Below are positions 15,942 through 23,419 of a stretch of DNA of 64,000 bases, piece after piece. How positions within the stretch are numbered: position 1 is the first letter of the stretch; each line of letters begins with the position of its first letter. Under the pieces are notes generated by a model, which was given only the letters and a program-made list of their open reading frames with translations, was not told where the DNA came from and made no database searches. The position numbers and the translations under genes are program-made. Source of the stretch: Denitrificimonas halotolerans. Lineage in GTDB: Bacteria > Pseudomonadota > Gammaproteobacteria > Pseudomonadales > Pseudomonadaceae. The stretch lies in assembly GCF_034259425.1 (NCBI RefSeq), contig NZ_JAXIVU010000004.1, positions 114,339-178,338 of the forward strand, in the 5' to 3' direction.

Positions 15942-18539
15942 ATGAATACCGAATTCCGTAAAAAACTACCCGGCACAGCGCTCGATTACTACGACGTTCG
16001 TGAAGCGGTAGATGCCATTGAACCGGGTGCTTACGCTAAGCTCCCTTATACTTCACGCGTGTTAGCTGAGAACTTAGTACGTCGCTGTGAGCCAAGTGAG
16101 CTTACGGATTCGCTAAAACAGCTAATTTACCGTAAAAAAGATTTAGATTTCCCATGGTATCCTGCCCGTGTTGTTTGCCACGATATCTTAGGACAAACAG
16201 CCCTGGTTGACTTGGCAGGCCTGCGAGATGCGATCGCTGAGCAGGGTGGTGATCCAGCGAAAGTGAACCCAGTTGTTCCAACCCAGTTGATCGTTGACCA
16301 CTCACTGGCTGTTGAATGTGGCGGTTATGATCCTGATGCATTTGAAAAGAACCGTGCTATTGAGGATCGCCGTAACGAAGATCGTTTTCACTTTATTGAG
16401 TGGACGAAAACAGCATTTAAAAATGTTGATGTGATTCCTGCTGGTAACGGCATCATGCACCAGATCAATTTGGAGAAAATGTCTCCGGTGATTCAGGTGC
16501 GTGATGGTATTGCTTTCCCTGATACCTGTGTTGGTACTGACAGCCACACTCCACACGTAGATGCTTTAGGCGTGATTGCGATTGGAGTAGGTGGTTTAGA
16601 AGCCGAGACAGTCATGTTGGGCTTACCATCTATGATGCGTCTACCTGATATTGTTGGTGTAAAAATGATTGGTGAGCGTCAGCCAGGCATTACAGCAACA
16701 GATATCGTGTTGGAAATGACCGAGTTTTTACGTAAAGAGCGTGTGGTTGGTGCTTACTTAGAATTCTTTGGTCCAGGTGCTGCTACATTGTCTATTGGTG
16801 ACCGTGCAACGATTTCCAATATGACCCCAGAGTACGGCGCGACTGCTGGTATGTTCTATATTGATGAGCAAACTATTGAGTATTTGAAACTGACAGGTCG
16901 CGAACCTGAGCAAGTGCAGTTGGTTGAAAATTACGCTAAAACAACTGGACTTTGGGCTGACAGTTTAGAAACTGCTGAGTATGAGCGCGTATTAACATTT
17001 GATATTTCAAAAGTCGGCCGCAACATGGCAGGACCATCAAACCCGCATGCACGCGTGTCAACTAGCGACTTAGCTGCCAAAGGAATTGCTGGCGAGTGGA
17101 AAAAAGAAGAAGGTCTGATGCCAGATGGTGCGGTGATCATTGCTGCAATTACCAGCTGTACTAACACCAGCAACCCTCGTAACGTTGTTGCCGCAGCATT
17201 GCTAGCCCGCAAGGCCAATGAGTTAGGTCTTGAGCGCAAACCGTGGGTCAAAACTTCTTTTGCTCCGGGTTCAAGAGTTGCAGAGTTGTATCTGCAAGAA
17301 GCAAACTTGTTGGGTGAGCTTGAGCAGCTAGGCTTTGGTATTGTTGGTTTTGCCTGCACTACGTGTAACGGTATGAGTGGTGCTTTAGATCCTAAGATCC
17401 AACAAGAAATCATTGATCGTGATTTGTATGCTACAGCGGTACTCTCTGGTAACCGTAACTTTGATGGCCGTATTCATCCATATGCTAAGCAAGCATTCTT
17501 GGCATCACCACCGTTAGTTGTTGCTTATGCGATTGCTGGTACGATCCGCTTTGATATTGAAAAAGATGCTTTAGGTTACGATAAAGACGGCAATCCAATC
17601 ACTTTAAAAGACCTGTGGCCAACAGACGAAGAGATTGATGCAATTGTTGCAAAGAACGTGAAACCTTCACAGTTCAATCAAATCTATATTCCAATGTTTG
17701 ATTTAGGTTCGATCACTGAATCACCAAGTCCTCTGTATGACTGGCGTCCGATGAGTACTTACATCCGTCGCCCTCCATACTGGGAAGGTGCACTGGCTGG
17801 TGAACGGACAATGAAAGGCATGCGTCCTTTGGCGATCTTAGGTGACAACATCACTACTGACCACTTGTCGCCATCCAACGCGATTATGATGGATAGTGCG
17901 GCGGGTGAGTATTTGCATAAGATGGGTGTTCCAGAGGAAGACTTTAACTCTTACGCAACGCACCGTGGTGACCACCTCACCGCACAACGTGCTACCTTTG
18001 CTAACCCGAAACTGTTTAACGAAATGGTTCTAGATGATGCAGGTAATGTACGTCAGGGATCATTGGCGCGTATTGAGCCGGAAGGTGAAGTTACACGCAT
18101 GTGGGAAGCTATTGAAACCTACATGGAGCGCAAGCAGCCGCTGATTATTGTTGCAGGTGCTGACTATGGTCAGGGGTCATCTCGTGACTGGGCAGCTAAA
18201 GGTGTACGTTTAGCCGGTGTTGAAGTGATTGCCGCTGAAGGTTTTGAGCGTATTCACCGTACTAACTTGATTGGTATGGGTGTGTTACCGCTGCAGTTTG
18301 CAGAAGGTACAACGCGTAAGACTTTAGGTCTAGATGGCACTGAAACCTACGATGTAGAAGGTGAGTTGAAGCCAGGTAACACAATGACTCTGATTATCAC
18401 TCGTGCTAATGGTGAGATCGTACGTGTGCCGATGCTCAGTCGCTTAGATACAGCAGCAGAAGTTGAGGTCTACAAAGCAGGTGGTGTTCTACAACGCTTT
18501 GCTCAAGAGTTCCTCGCAGCTGAAGGTGCAGATGCGTAA
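15942..18539 (+). CDS. acnD: Fe/S-dependent 2-methylcitrate dehydratase AcnD
   Basis: Aconitase-family dehydratase that acts on 2-methylcitrate and needs PrpF to complete conversion. The 865 residues include the 4Fe-4S ligands in ITSCTNTSNPRN and FACTTCNGMSG, the TDSHTPHVDALG substrate motif, GDNITTDHLSPSN, and GADYGQGSSRDWAAKG in the swivelling C-terminal domain. The neighbouring prpC and prpF, rather than TCA genes, identify it as AcnD instead of AcnA. The start is MNTEFRKKLPGTALDYYD, as usual in AcnD. Confidence 0.95.
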   Translation: MNTEFRKKLPGTALDYYDVREAVDAIEPGAYAKLPYTSRVLAENLVRRCEPSELTDSLKQLIYRKKDLDFPWYPARVVCHDILGQTALVDLAGLRDAIAEQGGDPAKVNPVVPTQLIVDHSLAVECGGYDPDAFEKNRAIEDRRNEDRFHFIEWTKTAFKNVDVIPAGNGIMHQINLEKMSPVIQVRDGIAFPDTCVGTDSHTPHVDALGVIAIGVGGLEAETVMLGLPSMMRLPDIVGVKMIGERQPGITATDIVLEMTEFLRKERVVGAYLEFFGPGAATLSIGDRATISNMTPEYGATAGMFYIDEQTIEYLKLTGREPEQVQLVENYAKTTGLWADSLETAEYERVLTFDISKVGRNMAGPSNPHARVSTSDLAAKGIAGEWKKEEGLMPDGAVIIAAITSCTNTSNPRNVVAAALLARKANELGLERKPWVKTSFAPGSRVAELYLQEANLLGELEQLGFGIVGFACTTCNGMSGALDPKIQQEIIDRDLYATAVLSGNRNFDGRIHPYAKQAFLASPPLVVAYAIAGTIRFDIEKDALGYDKDGNPITLKDLWPTDEEIDAIVAKNVKPSQFNQIYIPMFDLGSITESPSPLYDWRPMSTYIRRPPYWEGALAGERTMKGMRPLAILGDNITTDHLSPSNAIMMDSAAGEYLHKMGVPEEDFNSYATHRGDHLTAQRATFANPKLFNEMVLDDAGNVRQGSLARIEPEGEVTRMWEAIETYMERKQPLIIVAGADYGQGSSRDWAAKGVRLAGVEVIAAEGFERIHRTNLIGMGVLPLQFAEGTTRKTLGLDGTETYDVEGELKPGNTMTLIITRANGEIVRVPMLSRLDTAAEVEVYKAGGVLQRFAQEFLAAEGADA

Positions 18540-18559
18540 CTGCGCATAATTGTATCCTT

Positions 18560-18602
18560 GAACCCGCTAAGCGAGTGATCCTTGTTTAGCGGGTTCTTAT
18601 TT
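18560..18602 (+). terminator. Intrinsic terminator between acnD and prpF
   Basis: An 11-bp perfect stem (gaacccgctaa 18560-18570, ttagcgggttc 18586-18596) with a 15-nt loop is followed by ttatttt. It lies inside the prp gene set, so prpF is either read through at lower level or has its own promoter in 18603-18662. Confidence 0.75.
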
Positions 18603-18662
18603 TCTAGTCAGCGCTTGTTGCGCTTACTGCATTATTCATATTGAAATTAGGGAGATTGCATT

Positions 18663-19850
18663 ATGAGTCAGGTCCCACAAATTAAAATTCCAGCTACCTA
18701 CTTACGCGGTGGTACCAGCAAGGGCGTATTCTTCCGTGTTGATGACTTACCGCAAGCTGCACAAAAACCAGGTGCAGCACGTGATAATTTATTGCTGCGT
18801 GTGATTGGTAGCCCAGACCCTTACGGTAAGCAAACCGATGGTATGGGTGGTGCAACATCCAGTACCAGTAAAACGGTATTGCTGTCTAAAAGCAGCCGTG
18901 CTGATCACGATGTTGATTATTTATTCGGCCAAGTGTCCATTGATAAGCCATTTGTTGATTGGAGTGGTAATTGCGGTAACTTAACTGCTGCAGTTGGTTC
19001 CTTTGCTATCTCTAATGGTTTGGTTGACGCAGATAAAATTCCTGAGAATGGTATCTGCACTGTACGTATTTGGCAGGTTAATATTGAAAAAACTATTATT
19101 GCTCATGTGCCTATTACCAATGGTAAAGTACAAGAAACCGGTGATTTTGAGTTAGACGGTGTGACCTTTCCTGCTGCTGAAGTTCAGATTGAGTTTTTAG
19201 ATCCAGCTGATGGCGATGGTGATGATGCGGCAATGTTCCCTACGGGCAACGTGGTTGATGATCTTGAAGTGCCTGGTGTAGGTACTTTAAAAGCGACACT
19301 GATCAATGCGGGTATTCCAACTATCTTTGTGAATGCGAAAGATATTGGCTATACAGGCACAGAACTCCAGTCAGCAATCAATAGTGACAAAGAAGCTTTA
19401 GCGAAGTTTGAGTTGATCCGTTCCTATGGTGCGGTAAAAATGGGGTTGATCAAAGATGTAGCTGAAGCTGCTGCACGTCAGCATACACCTAAAGTGGCTT
19501 TTGTTGCGCCACCAGCTGACTACACAGCGTCTAGTGGTAAAGAAATTAAAGCTAAAGATATTGATGTGTTGGTTCGCGCATTATCTATGGGGCAGTTGCA
19601 TCACGCGATGATGGGAACTGCAGCAGTTGCTATTGGTACTGCTGCAGCTATTCCTGGCACTTTGGTGAATTTAGCTGCGGGTGGCGAAGATCGTCAGTCG
19701 GTTAACTTTGGTCATCCATCCGGTACTTTACGTGTAGGTGCTGAAGCTGCTCAGGAAAATGGTCAGTGGGTTGTGAAGAAGGCTATTATGAGCCGCAGTG
19801 CACGCGTATTAATGGAAGGTTGGGTGCGTATACCTGGTGATAGTTTTTAA
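18663..19850 (+). CDS. prpF: 2-Methylaconitate cis-trans isomerase
   Basis: Isomerises the AcnD product so that AcnB can hydrate it. The 395-residue protein of the diaminopimelate epimerase fold starts IKIPATYLRGGTSKGVFF, the PrpF hallmark. It contains SGNCGNLTAAVG with the cysteine position of the fold, AGIPTIFV, and GHPSGTLRVGAEA. The length is typical. The start follows AGGGAGATTGC. In Pseudomonas prpD usually follows; here a strong terminator and an unrelated gene do. Confidence 0.95.
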   Translation: MSQVPQIKIPATYLRGGTSKGVFFRVDDLPQAAQKPGAARDNLLLRVIGSPDPYGKQTDGMGGATSSTSKTVLLSKSSRADHDVDYLFGQVSIDKPFVDWSGNCGNLTAAVGSFAISNGLVDADKIPENGICTVRIWQVNIEKTIIAHVPITNGKVQETGDFELDGVTFPAAEVQIEFLDPADGDGDDAAMFPTGNVVDDLEVPGVGTLKATLINAGIPTIFVNAKDIGYTGTELQSAINSDKEALAKFELIRSYGAVKMGLIKDVAEAAARQHTPKVAFVAPPADYTASSGKEIKAKDIDVLVRALSMGQLHHAMMGTAAVAIGTAAAIPGTLVNLAAGGEDRQSVNFGHPSGTLRVGAEAAQENGQWVVKKAIMSRSARVLMEGWVRIPGDSF

Positions 19851-19867
19851 GACTGTACCGGCCATTA

Positions 19868-19909
19868 TCCTATAAAAAAAGCGCTCATATGAGCGCTTTT
19901 TTTATAGGA
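19868..19909 (+). terminator. Strong intrinsic terminator after prpF
   Basis: Positions 19868-19909 form a 42-bp perfect palindrome centred on gcgctcat-atgagcgc with seven A on the left arm and seven T on the right. It ends the prp transcript and would work on either strand. Confidence 0.9.
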
Positions 19910-19995
19910 GCCATGACTCATATATTATTCAGTGGCTTCAAATTAGTAGCGGGATTGATCTGCTGTAAATAAGTAACTAGGCTTAACGGGGTGAA

Positions 19996-20009
19996 TATTG
20001 TATACAATA
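19996..20009. promoter_or_regulatory. Operator-like palindrome upstream of the methyltransferase gene
   Basis: A perfect 14-bp palindrome, TATTGT-AT-ACAATA, has the same arms as the prpR upstream site at 12935-12948 and differs only in the two central bases. It lies 108 bp before the TTG start of the next gene. It may be a second binding site of the GntR protein encoded by prpR, or the site of another FCD/GntR regulator. Confidence 0.5.
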
Positions 20010-20117
20010 GTAGTATTTCATGGGCTATTGCAGAAATATGTAGCTAAAAACTTGAGAGACAGCTGCTTTTACTGCATTGCTGTATTGATTTTAGTGTTAA
20101 TAAATTAGGTAACTTTA

Positions 20118-20891
20118 TTGTTTAGTGAATTGTCATTTGAAGAGGGTTTTTCCAAAGTGGATGCCGAGCTTGATGTCATATTTGTACCAAGTGATGAGCT
20201 TGTTGTTGAGGCGATGCTGAAAATGGCAGCAGTCACAGAGAAGGACATCGTATATGACTTAGGCTGTGGTGATGGTCGCATTCCGGTGGCTGCAGCAATG
20301 GGCTATAGCGCTCATGCTGTGGGTATCGATATGGATCCTCGACGCATTACTGAAGCTAATGAGTTAGCTAGGACAGTAAGCGTTGAGCATCGAGTAAAAT
20401 TTATTCAGGATGATTTGCTCAGTGTCGATTTTAGTGAAGCTACTGTTGTGACGCTTTATTTGTTGCCGTCGCTGAACGTGAAATTAAAGAAGCGCATTTT
20501 GACTGAACTAGAACCGGGTACTCGAATCATTGCGCACGCGTTTAATATGGGGCAATGGCAACCTGACGCTAAGCGTGCATTTGGTGATGTGTATCTTTAT
20601 AAGTGGTATGTACCGGCGCAAATCCAAGGAACTTGGGAATGGCTAACTGCACAAGGTCAGCTTTATCGTGTTGAGTTACAGCAGGAATTTCAGATGCTTA
20701 ATGGTCGTGCATGGATTGATGAACAGCCAGCACAACTTGTTGAAGCAAAAATGCAAGGTGCCCGTGTGCATCTTACTATCGCGTCAGACGGTAAAGAAGG
20801 AGATTTGTTTGTTTCAGTCTACCAAGAGGGTAAATTATTGCCTGCTGTTGGTAGTAAGCAAATTTCACCGGCAGTACAGGTGATGGATTAA
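20118..20891 (+). CDS. Class I SAM-dependent methyltransferase with C-terminal extension
   Basis: The 257-residue protein starts at a TTG preceded by TTAGGTAAC. Residues about 35-165 form a Rossmann methyltransferase: motif I YDLGCGDGRIPVAAA (46-60), acidic loop GIDMDPRRI, and the VTLYLLPSLNVKLK segment. It resembles the protein-lysine methyltransferase group related to FAM173/ATPSc-KMT, which also recognises the DLGCGDGR-IDMDP pattern. Residues about 170-257 form a beta-rich extension I do not recognise. It follows prpF but is separated from it by a terminator and its own operator-like palindrome. Confidence 0.85.
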   Translation: MFSELSFEEGFSKVDAELDVIFVPSDELVVEAMLKMAAVTEKDIVYDLGCGDGRIPVAAAMGYSAHAVGIDMDPRRITEANELARTVSVEHRVKFIQDDLLSVDFSEATVVTLYLLPSLNVKLKKRILTELEPGTRIIAHAFNMGQWQPDAKRAFGDVYLYKWYVPAQIQGTWEWLTAQGQLYRVELQQEFQMLNGRAWIDEQPAQLVEAKMQGARVHLTIASDGKEGDLFVSVYQEGKLLPAVGSKQISPAVQVMD

Positions 20892-20920
20892 CCCTAGAAA
20901 ATTAACTGCAGATTCAAGTC

Positions 20921-20957
20921 CACAGCTGCAGCGAACTCGGTTTCCGCTACAGCTGTG
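20921..20957. terminator. Hairpin between convergent genes
   Basis: A long imperfect stem (cacagctg-c-agcgaa paired with ttccgct-acagctgtg) lies between the plus-strand methyltransferase and the end of the minus-strand sulfur operon. There is no strong U tract, so it may stabilise 3' ends rather than terminate alone. Confidence 0.5.
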
Positions 20958-20986
20958 AGTCAAGAGTTATACTCATGTATGGTTAT

Positions 20987-21145
20987 TTAAAAAGTTGCGC
21001 AATGACCGCCGGAAGGGGTTTGGCCTGAACCTATAGCAATAATTGGCGCCTCTAGACGTAGGTTAACCGGTTGAGAGTGATTCCAGTCCCACACAAAGAA
21101 GCCAATGAGTAAAGTCCAAAAAGCCACAATACGTAAATAACTCAT
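20987..21145 (-). CDS. Small membrane peptide (52 residues) in the sulfur-import operon
   Basis: ATG at 21143-21145 opens a 52-codon frame ending at TAA 20987-20989. The peptide has an N-terminal transmembrane helix (about 5-20, RIVAFWTLLIGFFVW), a polar linker, and an extramembrane tail that ends GQTPSGGHCATF with a single cysteine. It starts 6 bp after the stop of the YedE-type transporter, so it is probably co-transcribed with transporter and rhodanese. I know no family name. A cysteine tail beside a sulfur carrier system suggests, but does not prove, a role in sulfur or thiol handling. Confidence 0.6.
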   Translation of the reverse strand: MSYLRIVAFWTLLIGFFVWDWNHSQPVNLRLEAPIIAIGSGQTPSGGHCATF

Positions 21146-21151
21146 ATCAGT

Positions 21152-22243
21152 TCAATATCCAAAATAACGGCGAATACGCACACCGATCAGTGAGCCTAAG
21201 AAGGCCATTAGAACCCAAATCCAACCGTGAATACTGCCGGTAGATATGCCGCTGACCATAGCACCAACATTACAGCCGAAAGCTAAGCGTGAGCTGTAAC
21301 CCAATAAAAAACCAGCAATAATTCCGACGACCCACTGCTGAGTATTGAGCTTGTTGGCTTTACCTGTTTTGTTGCGTGAAAAAATCCAGAGTGCACCAGC
21401 TAAAATACCAATATTAGTAATTGACGTTAGGTCCAAAAATACTGATTGCTCCAAAGCAGTGGCATTCACCGGTTGACTCCAAAATGCGTTGACTGTCGGA
21501 TCAAATAAATTGCCAGCATGAGCAATTTTTGCAGCCCACAAGCCAAAGCCATAGACGACCCCCCAAGGCTGGCCGGCAATAATTAGATTTAATACCGCTA
21601 GTAAAGCGATGAGGACAGCACCTATGACTAACGTTTTATTAAATATACTACGGGATACACCACTAGTTTTCGACCACCACCACGCAGCTAGGCCAACTAA
21701 GATCAAGCCTAGATATGTTATACCTAAGGCCTTACTTAAACCCACTTTATCGACTAGCCCGATCGGCTGAGTATGGCCTAAATCCAGCCACCAGCCTAAA
21801 TGGGCTGAGCCAAGGAAACTACCCAAAGCAAACACCGGTAAGATGGCCATATTTAATGGAATACCTAAGCCGGCTTTGTACAAAGTACCGGAACCGCAGC
21901 CATCAGCAATTTGCATGGCTCCACCAAATACCAAAGCACCGACCAAAAGGCTGATACTAGGTGGACCTAAAGCAGCATTAAGCTCAGTTGGGAAACTGGC
22001 CAATAACGGCATTGAGAAGGCCGCAGCAATGGCTAAGAGTAAGAGCTGAGCAAAAACCCCACTGGCATCGCGTTTTTCAATCAAGTTGCGCCATCCGGTA
22101 GTAAAGCCGAAGCGTGCGCCTGCTAATACTGCTCCTAACCCTATACCTACAATAAACAGTAGGCTTTGCCGAATAGAAACAAACCAAAATAAAAACACCG
22201 CAAAGGCTATAAAAATTGCACTTAAAGCTAAACGATTCTTCAT
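21152..22243 (-). CDS. YeeE/YedE-family sulfur-compound transporter
   Basis: The 363-residue inner-membrane protein has about ten hydrophobic helices in two similar halves. Each half has the conserved Cys/Gly motif of the family: GALVFGGAMQIADGCGSGTLYKAG-like near residue 110 and LLGYSSRLAFGCNVGAMVSG near the C-terminus. Family members, such as E. coli TsuA, import thiosulfate, using conserved cysteines. The gene follows a periplasmic rhodanese by 1 bp, which supports uptake of thiosulfate or a related sulfur species. No TusA-like (TsuB) gene is adjacent. Confidence 0.88.
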   Translation of the reverse strand: MKNRLALSAIFIAFAVFLFWFVSIRQSLLFIVGIGLGAVLAGARFGFTTGWRNLIEKRDASGVFAQLLLLAIAAAFSMPLLASFPTELNAALGPPSISLLVGALVFGGAMQIADGCGSGTLYKAGLGIPLNMAILPVFALGSFLGSAHLGWWLDLGHTQPIGLVDKVGLSKALGITYLGLILVGLAAWWWSKTSGVSRSIFNKTLVIGAVLIALLAVLNLIIAGQPWGVVYGFGLWAAKIAHAGNLFDPTVNAFWSQPVNATALEQSVFLDLTSITNIGILAGALWIFSRNKTGKANKLNTQQWVVGIIAGFLLGYSSRLAFGCNVGAMVSGISTGSIHGWIWVLMAFLGSLIGVRIRRYFGY

Positions 22244-22244
22244 G

Positions 22245-23198
22245 TTATTGACTCACTAGCTGTGAAAACTTAGCTTTAATTTGTTCTAAACGACTTGGCG
22301 TGTTTTCCATAGGTAGGCTCGCAGGGCTTTGTGTCCATTCCGCTAAAGAGGCGGGATAAAGGCGTACGCCGGGCAAATCAGCAATCTCCGATAGGATAAA
22401 CCAGTTGGTCGCAGCCCAGTGCCCAGTGTTACAGAAAGATACGGTCTCTTGTGCATAGTCTAAGCCTTGCTCATGCACTAGTTGTTTAATTTCAGCAGCG
22501 GGACGGACTCGAGTGTCATCTTTATTAAACCATTGTTCAAACGGGGTGTTTTGCGCAGTGGCGATAGTACCACCCGTGCTAGCCGTGGGAGCCTTAACTT
22601 GACCCTGAAAGAATAGCGGAGGCCGCGCATCTAGCAGTTGATAAGTATTATCACGCTGGGTAATTTTTTCCAGCAATTCATCTTTAAAGATCACTAACTT
22701 TGGGTTGCTTTGCACTTCAATTGTGCTAGTTTGCGGTTGTTTGGTTTCAGTGGTGAGGTTGCTTTCGTTTTTTACCCACTGCTGTAAGCCACCGTTCAGT
22801 ATACTCAGTTGAGTAAGACCTAGATATTTTAGCGTCCAGTACACACGAGCTGTAGCGCCAAAATCCGTTTCATCAGCACCGGTGGAATAGATTACTATTG
22901 GTTTCTGATGAGTTAGACCTAGTTCTCGAAGTAGTTGTTGAAAGTATGAATCCTCAGATAGCTGGCCGGGGTTATGTGCTGGACCGCGCCATTTAGCATA
23001 AGGTGCTGATATTGCACCATTAATATGCCCACTAGCGAAGGCTTCAGGACTGCGAATGTCTACAAGCTGTATTGCTATATTGTCATTAAGAGCCGTAGAA
23101 AGTTCTATTGCTTCAATTAAGGGGGCAAAGCTTTCAGCTTGCACATGGCTAAACAGCGAGCACAAAAAAAACGCCAAGCTGGCGTATAATTTTCTCAT
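22245..23198 (-). CDS. Periplasmic sulfurtransferase with two rhodanese domains
   Basis: The 317-residue protein begins with a signal peptide (MRKLYASLAFFLCSLFSHVQA). A first rhodanese domain (about 28-155) lacks a catalytic cysteine at the usual loop (STGADETD). A second (about 170-300) carries Cys256 in the loop VSFCNTGHWAATNW. This is the normal two-domain thiosulfate sulfurtransferase plan. A good AGGAG precedes the ATG. It heads the operon with the YedE-type transporter and a small peptide, so it probably trims or relays sulfane sulfur in the periplasm. Confidence 0.9.
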   Translation of the reverse strand: MRKLYASLAFFLCSLFSHVQAESFAPLIEAIELSTALNDNIAIQLVDIRSPEAFASGHINGAISAPYAKWRGPAHNPGQLSEDSYFQQLLRELGLTHQKPIVIYSTGADETDFGATARVYWTLKYLGLTQLSILNGGLQQWVKNESNLTTETKQPQTSTIEVQSNPKLVIFKDELLEKITQRDNTYQLLDARPPLFFQGQVKAPTASTGGTIATAQNTPFEQWFNKDDTRVRPAAEIKQLVHEQGLDYAQETVSFCNTGHWAATNWFILSEIADLPGVRLYPASLAEWTQSPASLPMENTPSRLEQIKAKFSQLVSQ

Positions 23199-23365
23199 GA
23201 GAATAACTCCTAAGTTTATGCGTTAATGGTCGCATAACATCGGCTTAGGTAGAAGTAACAAATTAGCATATGGTTATATGGAGTTCGATCTTTATAACTG
23301 ACCAGTTTATAAATATCGACTAAAATTTTCTGAGAGATTACTGTAAAAGTATGTAGTGGGAGAGG

Positions 23366-23403
23366 GCATGCCTGCACACTTATTCAAGAGTGTGCAGGCG
23401 TGT
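23366..23403 (-). terminator. Hairpin downstream of ppsA
   Basis: cctgcacact (23371-23380) pairs with agtgtgcagg (23389-23398), and the stem extends outward with wobble pairs. It lies 17 bp past the ppsA stop. No clear U tract follows on the minus strand, so intrinsic termination is uncertain. Confidence 0.45.
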
Positions 23404-23419
23404 ATGACTACTGAGTTAT

